Shown piece by piece: positions 14,518 to 23,354 of a stretch of DNA of 25,509 nt (positions are counted from its first letter, which is position 1; each line of letters opens with the position of its first letter). Made by a program: the position numbers and the translations under genes. The notes beneath the pieces are model-generated. The model had not been told where the DNA came from, did no database searches, and saw only the letters and a program-made list of their open reading frames with translations. The DNA is from JAUNQW01 sp043424615. Lineage in GTDB: Bacteria; Bacillota; Bacilli; Lactobacillales; Carnobacteriaceae_A. The stretch spans positions 1-25,509 of the forward strand of contig JBHWOX010000017.1 of NCBI GenBank assembly GCA_043424615.1. Reading direction: 5' to 3'.

Positions 14518-16956
14518 TTAGCGTTTTTTAGTTGGAATACGACCATTATTGTAAACATTGCCGTAATATTCAACAATACCGCGCGCTACAGCATCAGCCA
14601 TTTTGTTTTGGTAGTTTTGGTTTTTAAGTTTTTGCGCTTCGGAGTAATGGTCCATGAAGCCCAATTCTAATAGAACTGCTGGCATTTTTGCTTCGCGTAA
14701 GACCGCAAAGGTATTGGTTTGAACGCCACGGTTGACGGCACCTGTGGCACCAATCAAATTGTCGTGGATTAAATGAGTGATATAAGAACTGTTCACTAGG
14801 CGCTGAGCGTTATTGTGGTGGTTCTTATTGTATTTAGAAGGGTAGCCTGTTGAGTATTCATAGTAGTAATTCTCAATCCCTTGGGCGGCGTTTTTACGTC
14901 CCATGGCGTTGTGGTGGACAGAAACGAAAAGGTCTGCATTCATTTGGTTGGCTTCAATTGAACGGTTAGCCAAAGAAATAGCCTTATCGTTTGTACGGTT
15001 CATGTAGACATCCACCTCAGGCATGTCATACTTGCTTAACTCGTTTTTAATTTTGTTAGCCATATTTAAGTTGGCATTTTTTTCAATTAAGCCGTAAACA
15101 TTACCGCCACCGCCTGGGTCACCGCCACCATGACCGACATCTAAGTAAATTAAGAAACGACGGTCGGTTTGGGTAGGCTTGTAAGGTTTAGCTTGAGCAT
15201 TACGCACCACTAAAGTTTGACCAGAACGTAAGTTAGAAGCATCTGGACGGCTACCATTCGCATTGGAAATATCTGACACTTTCACACCAAACTTGCGAGC
15301 GATAGAGTTGATGGTGTCCCCGTGTTGAACCGCATAAGTGGTTTTAGGAACTGTTACCCCTTCTTCTTTTTCAGAGATAACTTTTCTTCCAACGGCGATG
15401 ATTTGATCTTGACCTTCTTGAACGACACGACGTTCAGTTTCTTGACGGCCGACTTCTTCGCCTGCTTGGTAGCTCACTTCATAAGTGACTTCTTCGATGC
15501 GGTCTTGTCCTTCTTGGATAGTTTTCTTTTCACCTAAAGGAAGAGAAGAATCGTCTTGGTAGCGCACCCCATGTTTTTGGGTGACCGTGTCACGCTCGAT
15601 TTTTTTAGTTATCGGTTGAGTTTTTTCTTTAGTGCCGACTTCAACCACTTGGTTTTTAGCTTCTTTGGTCACTTGATTAGAAACTTCCACCGATTGAACT
15701 AATTCCCCATTTTCATAATGGTCTTCGTAAACAACTTGACGTTGGCCATCTTCACCTTCAGACACCACTCGACGGGTTCCTTTTTCTAAATCAGGATTTT
15801 CAACATAGTCGATGCCTGCTTTAATGGTGATGGTGTCCGTACGCTTAACTACTTCACGCACCACTTCAGCCGGAGTCTCTTGGACATCCTTATCGTCAGC
15901 CTCAGCGGTTGGAGTATCAGCATCGTCAGCTACTGGAGTGTCAGCATCATCGGCTGCTGGAACTTCTTCTTTTTCAGCAGGCGCTGGTGCTGGTGTTTCA
16001 AAATCAGATTGGCCTTGAGAAGAGCTAGAAGATAATTCTTCTCTTTGCTCTTGGTCAGCCGGTAAGTCATCAGAAGCATCATCAGAGCTATCCTCTTCAA
16101 TGATTTCTTCCTCAACGACTTCAGTATCTGTGACCGTTGGCTCCCCTTGCTCTTGATCTTGAACGTCATCGGTTGGCGTTTCGCCCTCTTCTTGAATAGA
16201 GTCGTCAGTAGGGGTTTGTTTTTCGTCTTGACCTAAGTCATCCGCCTCATCTTGAGCTGGTGTTTCAGGAAGGTCCTGAATCTGATCGTCTTGATCATCA
16301 GTCGTTGGCGCTGGAGTTGGAGGGGTTGGAGTTGTTATTGGTGCATCACCTTGAGGTAAAACAGTAACTTCAACATCGTCATCTGTTAACTGAGCGAGGT
16401 CGGCATCTTCATCAATTTCCACTTCCACAGCAATTAAGCTAGAAGACGGTTGACTTGCCGCTTGGACATAAGCCTGGTCAGTTGGCTGGGTAATCATCAC
16501 ACGATTTTGTCCTGAACGGTCGATGGTATCATTGTTACGGGCAACCACTTGGCCATTAGCAAGTAATTCTGCCACCACTTCTGGACGGACTTCAATCATC
16601 CAACCTTCAACAATGAAGTTAGGATCAGCAATACCATTAGCTGTTGCTAAGTCCCAGACAGAAACACCCGTTGCTTGGCTAATTGCCCAAAGAGTGTCCC
16701 CCCAGCGAATGGTATATAGACCATCTTCAGCGGTTTGCCAGTCGGCTTCAATCTGATTTTTAACCGAGTCGACAGAGTTAGCCGTCCACACTCGACTCGT
16801 TCCCTGATCATTAGCCGCTAAAGCCGCCGCTTCCGTTTCTAAAATTGGTCGGGCTTGGCTAGTATATTGGTAGCTAGAAGAAAGACCACTCAATATGGTC
16901 GCTGAAAACGCTACTGCCGCAGCTGCTGATCCAACCTTCCTAAAATTAAATTTCAT
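14518..16956 (-). CDS. Secreted N-acetylmuramoyl-L-alanine amidase, LysM-G5-G5-LysM-Amidase_3
   Basis: Predicted zinc amidase that cuts the bond between MurNAc and L-Ala of peptidoglycan outside the membrane. The 812 residues comprise a signal peptide (1-about 36, hydrophobic AAAAVAFSATILSGL), a LysM module (81-123, YTIRWGDTLWAIS), a very acidic Asp/Glu/Pro/Thr linker (about 178-365), two G5 modules (about 371-447 and 449-526, each with the EVGTKE / AVGRK ending), a second LysM (541-585, YAVQHGDTINSIA) and a C-terminal Amidase_3 domain (about 602-800). Zinc and catalytic residues are present: H609 (DVGHGG), E625, H681 (SVHHNA) and E764 (LLELGF). The ATG at 16956 has only a weak ribosome binding site. 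It has its own predicted promoter, WalR-like repeat and terminator, so it is probably monocistronic. Similar proteins act in cell separation or autolysis. Confidence 0.9.
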   Translation of the reverse strand: MKFNFRKVGSAAAAVAFSATILSGLSSSYQYTSQARPILETEAAALAANDQGTSRVWTANSVDSVKNQIEADWQTAEDGLYTIRWGDTLWAISQATGVSVWDLATANGIADPNFIVEGWMIEVRPEVVAELLANGQVVARNNDTIDRSGQNRVMITQPTDQAYVQAASQPSSSLIAVEVEIDEDADLAQLTDDDVEVTVLPQGDAPITTPTPPTPAPTTDDQDDQIQDLPETPAQDEADDLGQDEKQTPTDDSIQEEGETPTDDVQDQEQGEPTVTDTEVVEEEIIEEDSSDDASDDLPADQEQREELSSSSSQGQSDFETPAPAPAEKEEVPAADDADTPVADDADTPTAEADDKDVQETPAEVVREVVKRTDTITIKAGIDYVENPDLEKGTRRVVSEGEDGQRQVVYEDHYENGELVQSVEVSNQVTKEAKNQVVEVGTKEKTQPITKKIERDTVTQKHGVRYQDDSSLPLGEKKTIQEGQDRIEEVTYEVSYQAGEEVGRQETERRVVQEGQDQIIAVGRKVISEKEEGVTVPKTTYAVQHGDTINSIARKFGVKVSDISNANGSRPDASNLRSGQTLVVRNAQAKPYKPTQTDRRFLIYLDVGHGGGDPGGGGNVYGLIEKNANLNMANKIKNELSKYDMPEVDVYMNRTNDKAISLANRSIEANQMNADLFVSVHHNAMGRKNAAQGIENYYYEYSTGYPSKYNKNHHNNAQRLVNSSYITHLIHDNLIGATGAVNRGVQTNTFAVLREAKMPAVLLELGFMDHYSEAQKLKNQNYQNKMADAVARGIVEYYGNVYNNGRIPTKKR

Positions 16957-17010
16957 CTCATCATTCTCACTTTCCGTATGTAATCATAAGACTAAAAACA
17001 TTTTTACTCC

Positions 17011-17071
17011 ATTTTACTTTAAGCTATCGGCCATTCAAAGTCTATATCTGAATTGTTACGATTATTTTACA
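17011..17071 (-). promoter_or_regulatory. Predicted amidase promoter with WalR-like upstream repeat
   Basis: On the minus strand TTGAAT (17033-17038) and TAAAAT (17011-17016), 16 bases apart, form a plausible promoter. Upstream of it, TGTAAA-ATAAT-CGTAAC (17055-17071) matches the WalR box TGTWAH-N5-TGTWAH at all but one position, at an activator-like distance. WalKR commonly controls wall hydrolases, so the context fits. The rest of the gap between 16957 and 17264 is gene-free and ends in the terminator at 17162-17198. Confidence 0.4.
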
Positions 17072-17161
17072 AAGCGTTAAGTTAAGGTGAAGGCAACCTT
17101 TTTAACTCAATAGAAAGGGGGGCAGATCCAATCATCGGTCACCCTGCAAACAATAGAGAGC

Positions 17162-17198
17162 AAACAAAAAGAACAGTCCGTTTAAAGACTGTTCTTTT
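17162..17198 (-). terminator. Rho-independent terminator of the large LPQTG gene
   Basis: Twelve perfect stem pairs (AAAAGAACAGTC 17167-17178 with GACTGTTCTTTT 17187-17198) with an eight-base loop are followed on the minus strand by TTTTTGTTTG. It is 66 bases after the surface-protein stop at 17264. Confidence 0.9.
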
Positions 17199-17263
17199 CT
17201 TTATAGCAGCTGATCGTATTTCTAGTTTTGAAGCTTGCTATTTATTTGATCTGATGAATTTAA

Positions 17264-20200
17264 TTATTCATCTTCTTTTCTTTTTTTCTTTAGGTTCAAA
17301 GCAACTCCCAATCCAGTCATGAGAGCTCCTAGACCTAGAGTATTGACAAGACCTGTTTGAGGAAGATCTCCAGATTGAACATCTTTATCAGTAGCATCTA
17401 GCTTACCATCAGCGTTCGTAGCTGCTTGGTCATCTGCTGCTGCCGTGTCTTTTTCTGGAATAACGCTGCCTGGAGTTTCAGCATCTGTGCTTCCTTCACC
17501 TTTGTTAGCACCAGTTTCTGTACCGGTGTTATCGGTAGTGTCACCGTCAGTGCCTGAACCATCTTGGCTACCAGTGTCTGATCCAGTGTTATCACCAGTG
17601 TCTGAACCGCCTTGGTTACCTGATTCTGATCCGGTATTGTCTCCAGTATTTTCCACTTCACGGACAATCATCCATACCTGTGCAGCATCAGTTGTTCCAT
17701 CGGCATAAGTGATAGTCACATCGATGATTGCATCCCCTGCTTGATCTGTTGTAGGTAATTCCTGTCCTTCATTAATTGTAACAGTGTATTCACCTTCATC
17801 TAGGCCAACCACCTTGATAGCGGCAATGACATCAGCTTCAGTCAGGCTATCACCAATTTCTTTCACAATTGGGTGAGATTCGATTGGATAAGTAATCTCT
17901 GTGTCACCTTTCTGTTTTACATAGATCACTTGATTCGCTGGGATAATGCCAGATTTATTACCGTCGGTAACGGTAACGTCCCCATTATCAGCGACTTCTA
18001 CTGTTGCGTCCGCTGGTAAGTCTGGATTCGCTTGGCGAACCGCTTCTTCAACCGCTGCTTTTTCCGCATCAGTTAAGTGAGCAGGGTCTTGAACTTCGAC
18101 TGCTGTTGGTGCAGTTAAGTCAAGAGTGGTGTCTTCGTCAATCGTTTCGGCTGGACGAATGCTGTCGTCTTTTGGATCGGTTCCTTTAGCGATTTCCTCT
18201 TCGTCTGAAACGCCATCTCCATCATCATCTGGATCCACTACATCCGGTGTGCCGTCACCATCGGTGTCACGTTGAACTTTCACGGTGACAGTGTCCGTGC
18301 TGCTTGATCCATCTGGATTAGTGGTGGTGACCGTGATCTCTAACTCGCGCTCTTCTTCGTCAGCTCCCCAGTCCGTCACACTTGGTGTGCCACTGATGGT
18401 GCCTGTAGAAGGGTCATAAGTTAAGCCATCTGGTAAAGCACTCACTTCAACCGTCGTGTCTGGATCAGCAGGAGTAATCACCACATCTTCAATTGGAGTA
18501 TTTTCAACGCTGGTTTGTGAGCCATTGCTAATGGTTGGACGTTCAATCGGTTGAATCGTTTCGGCTGGACGAATGCTGTCGTCTTTCGGATCGGTTCCTT
18601 TAGCGATTTCCTCTTCGTCTGAAACGCCATCTCCATCATCATCTGTATCCACTACATCCGGTGTCCCGTCACCATCGGTGTCTCTTAGTATGCTAACAGT
18701 AATCGCTTGGGTAGATTCGTTGCCTGAAGCGTCGACTGCTCTAACAGTGGCTGAGATATCTTTACTTTCTTCCGCTCCCCAGTTTTCTGTGGAATCTTTG
18801 GCTACAGTTCCTTCGATTTGTTTAGTCTCTGGATTATAGCTTAAGCCTGTGGGTAATCCTTCTACAGTTACAGTCGCTTCTTCATCTGTTGTAACTGAAG
18901 CTGGTGTGATAGCTTGCCCTTCTATCACTTCTATATTATCAGCTGTGATAACTGGTGCCGTGGTATCAATTGACGGATCTTCACCTACAACGACCGTTAC
19001 ATTTATTTTATCCTCAGAATTATCTGGATATTTTACAGTTACTGGAACTTCAAAGCTTCCTGAGGTAGTTCCATCTGGAATAGCGGCTGTATTATCAATG
19101 ATGATTTCTGGCTTGCGCGAACCAAAGAGAGACTCTGCCACATATTCTGGAGTTATTGTCACGGCATCAACAATCTCTTGTTCTGTTGTTGTTTGACCAT
19201 ATTCTTTATCAATCGCTTTAGCTTGTGGTTCATGTTTTTCAGAGATTGGATTGTCATTAACATCTGCCGTGTGCCCTTCTACAGGTACGATAAACGTTTG
19301 GCTTCCACCCGGTAAGTCTGGATCTGTTATCACTAATGTGATTGGACCATCCACTTCAGTACCTGGTCTAACACTGATGTCCCCATAAGCTGAGATTTCT
19401 GTGCCTATGGCTCTCCCCATCTCATCTCTTGCTGTAGCTCTCGTAGGTGTTATACCTGATTTGTTAGTAATTTTTAAACCTGTTTGTTGCTTATCATCAG
19501 TAGGTTTAACAGTGTTAACAGTTCCAACCACTTCTCTTTTGTCTCTGTTGTCATCCACATTAGCTTGGTGACCTTCCACTTCAACAGCAACGCTTTGACT
19601 TCCATTTGGTAAATCAGGGTCTGTTACTGTAACTGTAATTGGTCCATCAACATTTTGACCTGGTGTTAACTCTACTTCACCGGTCGCCGGATTAATTACT
19701 GCTGGAACATTTTGACCATCTTCATCTGTAGCTGAAACGTTAGTCGCCGCAGTTGAATTATTAACAATGACACCTGATCCTTGTTGTTCCTCTGTTGGGC
19801 TAACTGTTTTTTTAGCACTTTCGTCAATCGTTATTTTGACTTCATCTTCCCATACAGCATAAACAGTGGTTGGTTGATTAAGAGTAGCTAAATCTACATC
19901 TGGTGCTGTCGCATCTGCTGTAGTTGCCCAACCTTTGAAGACTTTACCAGCTTGAGTCGGTGCTTGTGGTTCTTGTAATCCATCACTTAAGTCATCTGTT
20001 TTAGTAGATGATCCATCAGCAAATGAACCACCATTCGCATTAAAGGTGACTAATTCTTCTTGTGACCAGATCGCATAAACAATCTGATGGCTTTCTACAG
20101 GTGTGGTGTCCGTAAATTTAAGTTTACTGTCAAGCTCATTGAAAGCCTGGCTGGTTGCAGTTGTTTTATCACCTAGGGCTGCTTTACCTTCAGCGGTCAC

Positions 20201-22867
20201 CCAACCTAGGAAAGTTTTGTCCGCTGCAGTTGGGTTGCTAACAAAACTATCACCGGTACCTGCTTGGATATTGTCTCCAGCAAAACCATTAGCAACATAG
20301 CCTTCTTCACCATAATATTTCACATTATCTGGCACGACACGAACCGCTGATTCGCCTGAAGCTAGTTGTCCATCTGTCGCATCAAATAAGACACGGGTTC
20401 TCACGCGTGTTTCAACTGTATTTGAAGGTAGGGATGAACCATCAGAAGCGTTAAAGAGTAGCTTCATGTCTTTGTAGAGTTTAGGTGCTGAGCCATCTCC
20501 AGGTGCTCTTAATTCGCTAACTTTGGTTAAATCAATGTCATAAGGGAACACTAAGAAATTCTTACCGTCTACAGTCACGCTCACCACATTATTTGTGGTT
20601 ATTTCACCATTATTATTATATTCATTTGCGGCTGCTTGAGTTTTACCAATATAGGTAATATTTTGCGGATTGGTATAGCGCAATCTGATATTCCCACCGT
20701 CATACTTGGTATAACCGATGATGTTGGTCGTATTTTTCATAAAATCTGCAGCTTTAGCCGGTGCTAAATTAGGATTAGCGTAAACGTCATCCGCTCCAGC
20801 TATATAGTCATTAGTGAAAACTTCTTGATATGGAACATAAAGAGACTTAATGATTGACCCCACTGATGAGGTGTTGGTTTGGTCAACCCAAGTTAATCCT
20901 TTGTAATTTTCTGTTCGCTCAATAGGCTTATTGTCTCTGTAAGTCACATAAGAAGTTCGTCCATCGATTAAATTCCAATTAGAATCATAGGCTTCGACGA
21001 TAATATCTGAACCAAATAATAATTGTTTGGTGTTGATATAGAAATTACCGCCTGTGGTTAGGGTAGATCTATTAGGTACGCCTGTTAAGACATTATCCGT
21101 ATCGTTGTATTGCCACAATCCACCTTTGCTAAAGTCTAACTCGCCTGGTGTGCCATCTTTTAGGGTGTATTTGAGTTTAAAGCCCCCGCCTGATCCAGAT
21201 TTATAGAGATGCATATTAATGTTGCGATCATTTTGGATTGTTAAAGTAGCTGCTCCTCCGTTTAATTCGGTCGCATTGTAAACGGTCGGATCACCAAAGA
21301 ATATTTGGGCTTGACCTTCTGAGTCATAGGGAAGATATACTCTCATGGTTTGGCCAGCTTTTAAAGTTCTACCTTCATTAAAGCTTAGTTGATAAACACC
21401 ATCTCTATTTGTTTCTGTTAACTGCGCAAAGTTGGCTGCGTCAGAGTCATAGCTACCATTGTAGTAACCATGGGTGGTGTGAACAAAGTTGTATTGGTCA
21501 TCAGCAATTTGAACCATGATTTGGTCTTTATCAGGTATTTCACCAATATCAAGTATTATAGAGTCGCTATTTGAAAGAACACGATCTTGGGCAATAGTTG
21601 TTTCATATACTGCCCAACCGGCTTTATTTGGATTGGTAAATCCTGATGAAACAGAAAAATCTAATTTATTTTCGTTGACTATCTCTGGGTCGGCGGAAAT
21701 CTTATCTTTGTCGATGACATAGTCAATGGCTGTGAAGTAAAAACCTTCTAAAATAGTATATTGGTCATGTTTAGGAATGTTGACAACTTTAACGCCCTCG
21801 CGATTAAATCCTTCCGGACCAATGACCACATAGGCGTATTTGCCATCAGCGGTAACATTAATCTTATCTCTGGTAATCGGAACATTTTGAGAGTAAGGGG
21901 ACATTTTTTTGCCATCAGTCAAGACATTAACATAGCCAACATTTCCTCTGTCGTCTTCCTTCATGTAATCCAAGAGTTTGATGTCAAAAATTTGGGTAAA
22001 GGCTGCTTCTTCACCGTACATGGTTGGTTTAGCTATAGCGAACATACGGTTACTAAAGTATTCGGTTCTTAAAAGACCCGTATTAGATAAATCACTATAC
22101 TGCTCAGGATTAGCAATAAATTCCGTCATGAACGACTTCTGTCTAGCGATATCTTTACTGGCAGGCTGGAAGCCCCCTTTTAAGAAACGAGAACTGATCT
22201 GATCTTTGATCGGAATGACAGTTGAACTGGTGTAAGTACTATAGTCCAAAGCAGTGTCACCAGGAGCATGGGCATAAATGCGTACACCGTCAACATCTGT
22301 GACTCTCATTTCAACAGGATAATTTTTATCCGCTAAATCGGTGAGGCTAACCCCTTCTTTTAGGACTAAGTTAATAGGCAGATTGGAACGGTTTGATGCT
22401 CTGTACATGGCGGGGTCTTGGATATTCAAGATTCCGATGTCAGTGCCATTAAATCTTTCCAGTGTAAATGGTCCTCTACGTTTTCCAAATATTTGTGACC
22501 GGTCATAGTCAATATACTGACTCAATTCTCCGAAGTTGAACAAGGCTCTAGCCCAAATATTATTGGCAATAGTTGCTTCACTATAAATTAAGCGAAGGTT
22601 GGTTCGTCCGTTAGCATCAATAAAAGAACCGCCATAAGAAAGGTCGGTCATTTTAACAGGATCTGCACCCGAAACTCTGACCACTCTCTGGTTATCTTCA
22701 ACCGCCCAACTACTCGTATCTTTGGGCACCGATTTCCAGTTTGCTGCAATTTCTTCTTCGCTATCGATAGGATTTTCTTCATTTGCTGCGGTGGTATTAG
22801 CGTCTGGGTTGACAACGTCCGCTGCTGCTTGGAGTTTTTCTGGCTGATTTAAAGGCGCCACTTCCAA
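17264..22867 (-). CDS. Surface protein main fragment with LPQTG anchor (1867 residues)
   Basis: This stretch after the TAA opens at a TTG (22867) with no clear ribosome binding site and no signal peptide, so alone it would be neither well translated nor exported. In its own numbering: unassigned region about 30-850; InlB-type repeats about 860-1005, with FNANGGSF, FKGWATT and VYAVW motifs; Ig-like repeats about 1010-1200, ending GHQANVDDN and GHTADVNDN; He_PIG-like about 1300-1390 and 1450-1530 (LPTGLSYNPETKQIEGT and LPDGLTYDPSTGTISGT); DTDGDGTPDVVD calcium-type motifs at about 1395-1437 and 1533-1575; low-complexity wall region about 1735-1800; LPQTG at 1835-1839. Confidence 0.7.
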   Translation of the reverse strand: MEVAPLNQPEKLQAAADVVNPDANTTAANEENPIDSEEEIAANWKSVPKDTSSWAVEDNQRVVRVSGADPVKMTDLSYGGSFIDANGRTNLRLIYSEATIANNIWARALFNFGELSQYIDYDRSQIFGKRRGPFTLERFNGTDIGILNIQDPAMYRASNRSNLPINLVLKEGVSLTDLADKNYPVEMRVTDVDGVRIYAHAPGDTALDYSTYTSSTVIPIKDQISSRFLKGGFQPASKDIARQKSFMTEFIANPEQYSDLSNTGLLRTEYFSNRMFAIAKPTMYGEEAAFTQIFDIKLLDYMKEDDRGNVGYVNVLTDGKKMSPYSQNVPITRDKINVTADGKYAYVVIGPEGFNREGVKVVNIPKHDQYTILEGFYFTAIDYVIDKDKISADPEIVNENKLDFSVSSGFTNPNKAGWAVYETTIAQDRVLSNSDSIILDIGEIPDKDQIMVQIADDQYNFVHTTHGYYNGSYDSDAANFAQLTETNRDGVYQLSFNEGRTLKAGQTMRVYLPYDSEGQAQIFFGDPTVYNATELNGGAATLTIQNDRNINMHLYKSGSGGGFKLKYTLKDGTPGELDFSKGGLWQYNDTDNVLTGVPNRSTLTTGGNFYINTKQLLFGSDIIVEAYDSNWNLIDGRTSYVTYRDNKPIERTENYKGLTWVDQTNTSSVGSIIKSLYVPYQEVFTNDYIAGADDVYANPNLAPAKAADFMKNTTNIIGYTKYDGGNIRLRYTNPQNITYIGKTQAAANEYNNNGEITTNNVVSVTVDGKNFLVFPYDIDLTKVSELRAPGDGSAPKLYKDMKLLFNASDGSSLPSNTVETRVRTRVLFDATDGQLASGESAVRVVPDNVKYYGEEGYVANGFAGDNIQAGTGDSFVSNPTAADKTFLGWVTAEGKAALGDKTTATSQAFNELDSKLKFTDTTPVESHQIVYAIWSQEELVTFNANGGSFADGSSTKTDDLSDGLQEPQAPTQAGKVFKGWATTADATAPDVDLATLNQPTTVYAVWEDEVKITIDESAKKTVSPTEEQQGSGVIVNNSTAATNVSATDEDGQNVPAVINPATGEVELTPGQNVDGPITVTVTDPDLPNGSQSVAVEVEGHQANVDDNRDKREVVGTVNTVKPTDDKQQTGLKITNKSGITPTRATARDEMGRAIGTEISAYGDISVRPGTEVDGPITLVITDPDLPGGSQTFIVPVEGHTADVNDNPISEKHEPQAKAIDKEYGQTTTEQEIVDAVTITPEYVAESLFGSRKPEIIIDNTAAIPDGTTSGSFEVPVTVKYPDNSEDKINVTVVVGEDPSIDTTAPVITADNIEVIEGQAITPASVTTDEEATVTVEGLPTGLSYNPETKQIEGTVAKDSTENWGAEESKDISATVRAVDASGNESTQAITVSILRDTDGDGTPDVVDTDDDGDGVSDEEEIAKGTDPKDDSIRPAETIQPIERPTISNGSQTSVENTPIEDVVITPADPDTTVEVSALPDGLTYDPSTGTISGTPSVTDWGADEEERELEITVTTTNPDGSSSTDTVTVKVQRDTDGDGTPDVVDPDDDGDGVSDEEEIAKGTDPKDDSIRPAETIDEDTTLDLTAPTAVEVQDPAHLTDAEKAAVEEAVRQANPDLPADATVEVADNGDVTVTDGNKSGIIPANQVIYVKQKGDTEITYPIESHPIVKEIGDSLTEADVIAAIKVVGLDEGEYTVTINEGQELPTTDQAGDAIIDVTITYADGTTDAAQVWMIVREVENTGDNTGSESGNQGGSDTGDNTGSDTGSQDGSGTDGDTTDNTGTETGANKGEGSTDAETPGSVIPEKDTAAADDQAATNADGKLDATDKDVQSGDLPQTGLVNTLGLGALMTGLGVALNLKKKRKEDE
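17510..17660 (-). repeat. Low-complexity Ser/Gly/Asp/Thr wall-spanning region
   Basis: Imperfect short repeats of codons for DNTGS, SDTGDNTG, GSQDG and similar units within the large surface protein, just before its anchor. They probably span the peptidoglycan and may vary in length between strains by slippage. Confidence 0.65.
18141..18268 (-). repeat. 128-base direct repeat, copy A (TSP3-like calcium motif)
   Basis: Nearly identical to 18555-18682 (three mismatches by eye). It encodes a segment with DTDGDGTPDVVD, DDDGDGVSDEEE and GTDPKDDSIRPAET, resembling thrombospondin type 3 Asp-rich calcium-binding repeats. The DNA identity points to a recent duplication or gene conversion. Confidence 0.85.
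18555..18682 (-). repeat. 128-base direct repeat, copy B (TSP3-like calcium motif)
   Basis: Second copy of the unit at 18141-18268, differing mainly by a Thr in place of Pro (VVDTDDD for VVDPDDD) and two silent changes. Each copy follows a He_PIG-like module, so the duplicated unit may be larger than the identical core. Confidence 0.85.
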
Positions 22868-22900
22868 AGCTGCTGGATCAGACTGGTCAGCAGATAAGTT

Positions 22901-23257
22901 TTATTTCACATCTGCGCTTGCTTTATCTTCTAGCTCTGGAGATGAAGTGGCACTTTCATCTTGAGAAGACTGGCGATCTTGTACAGAAGAGTCAGATGAC
23001 TCAAGCGGTTGGTCTTGCTGGTCTGCAACTTTCGACTCTGTTAGGGCAGCCTCCTCTTCTTGACTGGAGCTGACCTCAGTTGGAGTGGCTTCAACACTCT
23101 CAGCTGCTGCACTGACCATTCCCGTTTGACTAGTAAAGACAAGTCCTGCTGCTACAGCCACTGAAGCGACACCGACACTCAATCGCTTAATGGCATATTT
23201 ATATATTTTATTCCCCATCTTTTCTTGACGGAGATGATTATTATTTTTTCCTACCAT
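22901..23257 (-). CDS. Surface protein N-terminal fragment (signal peptide, 118 residues)
   Basis: If the TAA is real, this is the translated product: a YSIRK-type signal peptide (hydrophobic core SVGVASVAVAAGLVF, likely cut after VSAAA) and about 75 residues rich in Ser, Glu, Asp and Gln, ending ASADVK. It lacks any anchor and would be secreted. A TTG at 23305 could extend it by 16 residues, but the AGTTGAGGAATTT site favours the ATG at 23257. Confidence 0.6.
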   Translation of the reverse strand: MVGKNNNHLRQEKMGNKIYKYAIKRLSVGVASVAVAAGLVFTSQTGMVSAAAESVEATPTEVSSSQEEEAALTESKVADQQDQPLESSDSSVQDRQSSQDESATSSPELEDKASADVK

Positions 23258-23325
23258 AAATTCCTCAACTTCCTTATTTTTTTCCACAAAAACACAGTTA
23301 TCCAAACATAATTGTTTCCTCTGCC

Positions 23326-23354
23326 ATTCTATCTTTAGAACAGTTATAAGTCAA
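23326..23354 (-). promoter_or_regulatory. Promoter of the large surface-protein gene
   Basis: On the minus strand TTGACT (23349-23354) and TAGAAT (23326-23331) are separated by 17 bases, each matching five of six consensus bases. The predicted start is near 23319, about 60 bases before the ATG at 23257. The remaining AT-rich sequence from 23355 to 23569 shows no gene that I can support. Confidence 0.7.

Larger units (their letters stand above)
17264..23257 (-). pseudogene. Giant YSIRK/LPQTG surface protein, interrupted by one in-frame TAA
   Basis: Read through the stop at 22901-22903, this frame encodes about 1997 residues. The ATG at 23257 follows GAGG by 5 bases and yields a long signal peptide with a YSIRK-like core, YAIKRLSVGVASVAVAAGL, which directs secretion at the division septum in related cocci. 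After a Ser/Glu/Asp-rich stretch comes the stop, then a region of about 800 residues I cannot assign. It is followed by two Listeria-Bacteroides (InlB B) repeats, two Ig-like repeats, putative-Ig (He_PIG) modules, two thrombospondin-3-like Asp-rich calcium motifs, a Gly/Ser/Asp/Thr-rich wall-spanning part, and LPQTG with a membrane segment and KKKRKEDE tail for sortase anchoring. The likely role is adhesion, unproven. The single TAA could be a nonsense variant or a base error. Confidence 0.8.

Noticed and set aside
18849..19196. Plus-strand 115-codon ORF opposite the large surface gene
   Set aside because: Low-complexity Ser/Val/Thr-rich antisense reading with no ribosome binding site; explained by the opposite coding strand.
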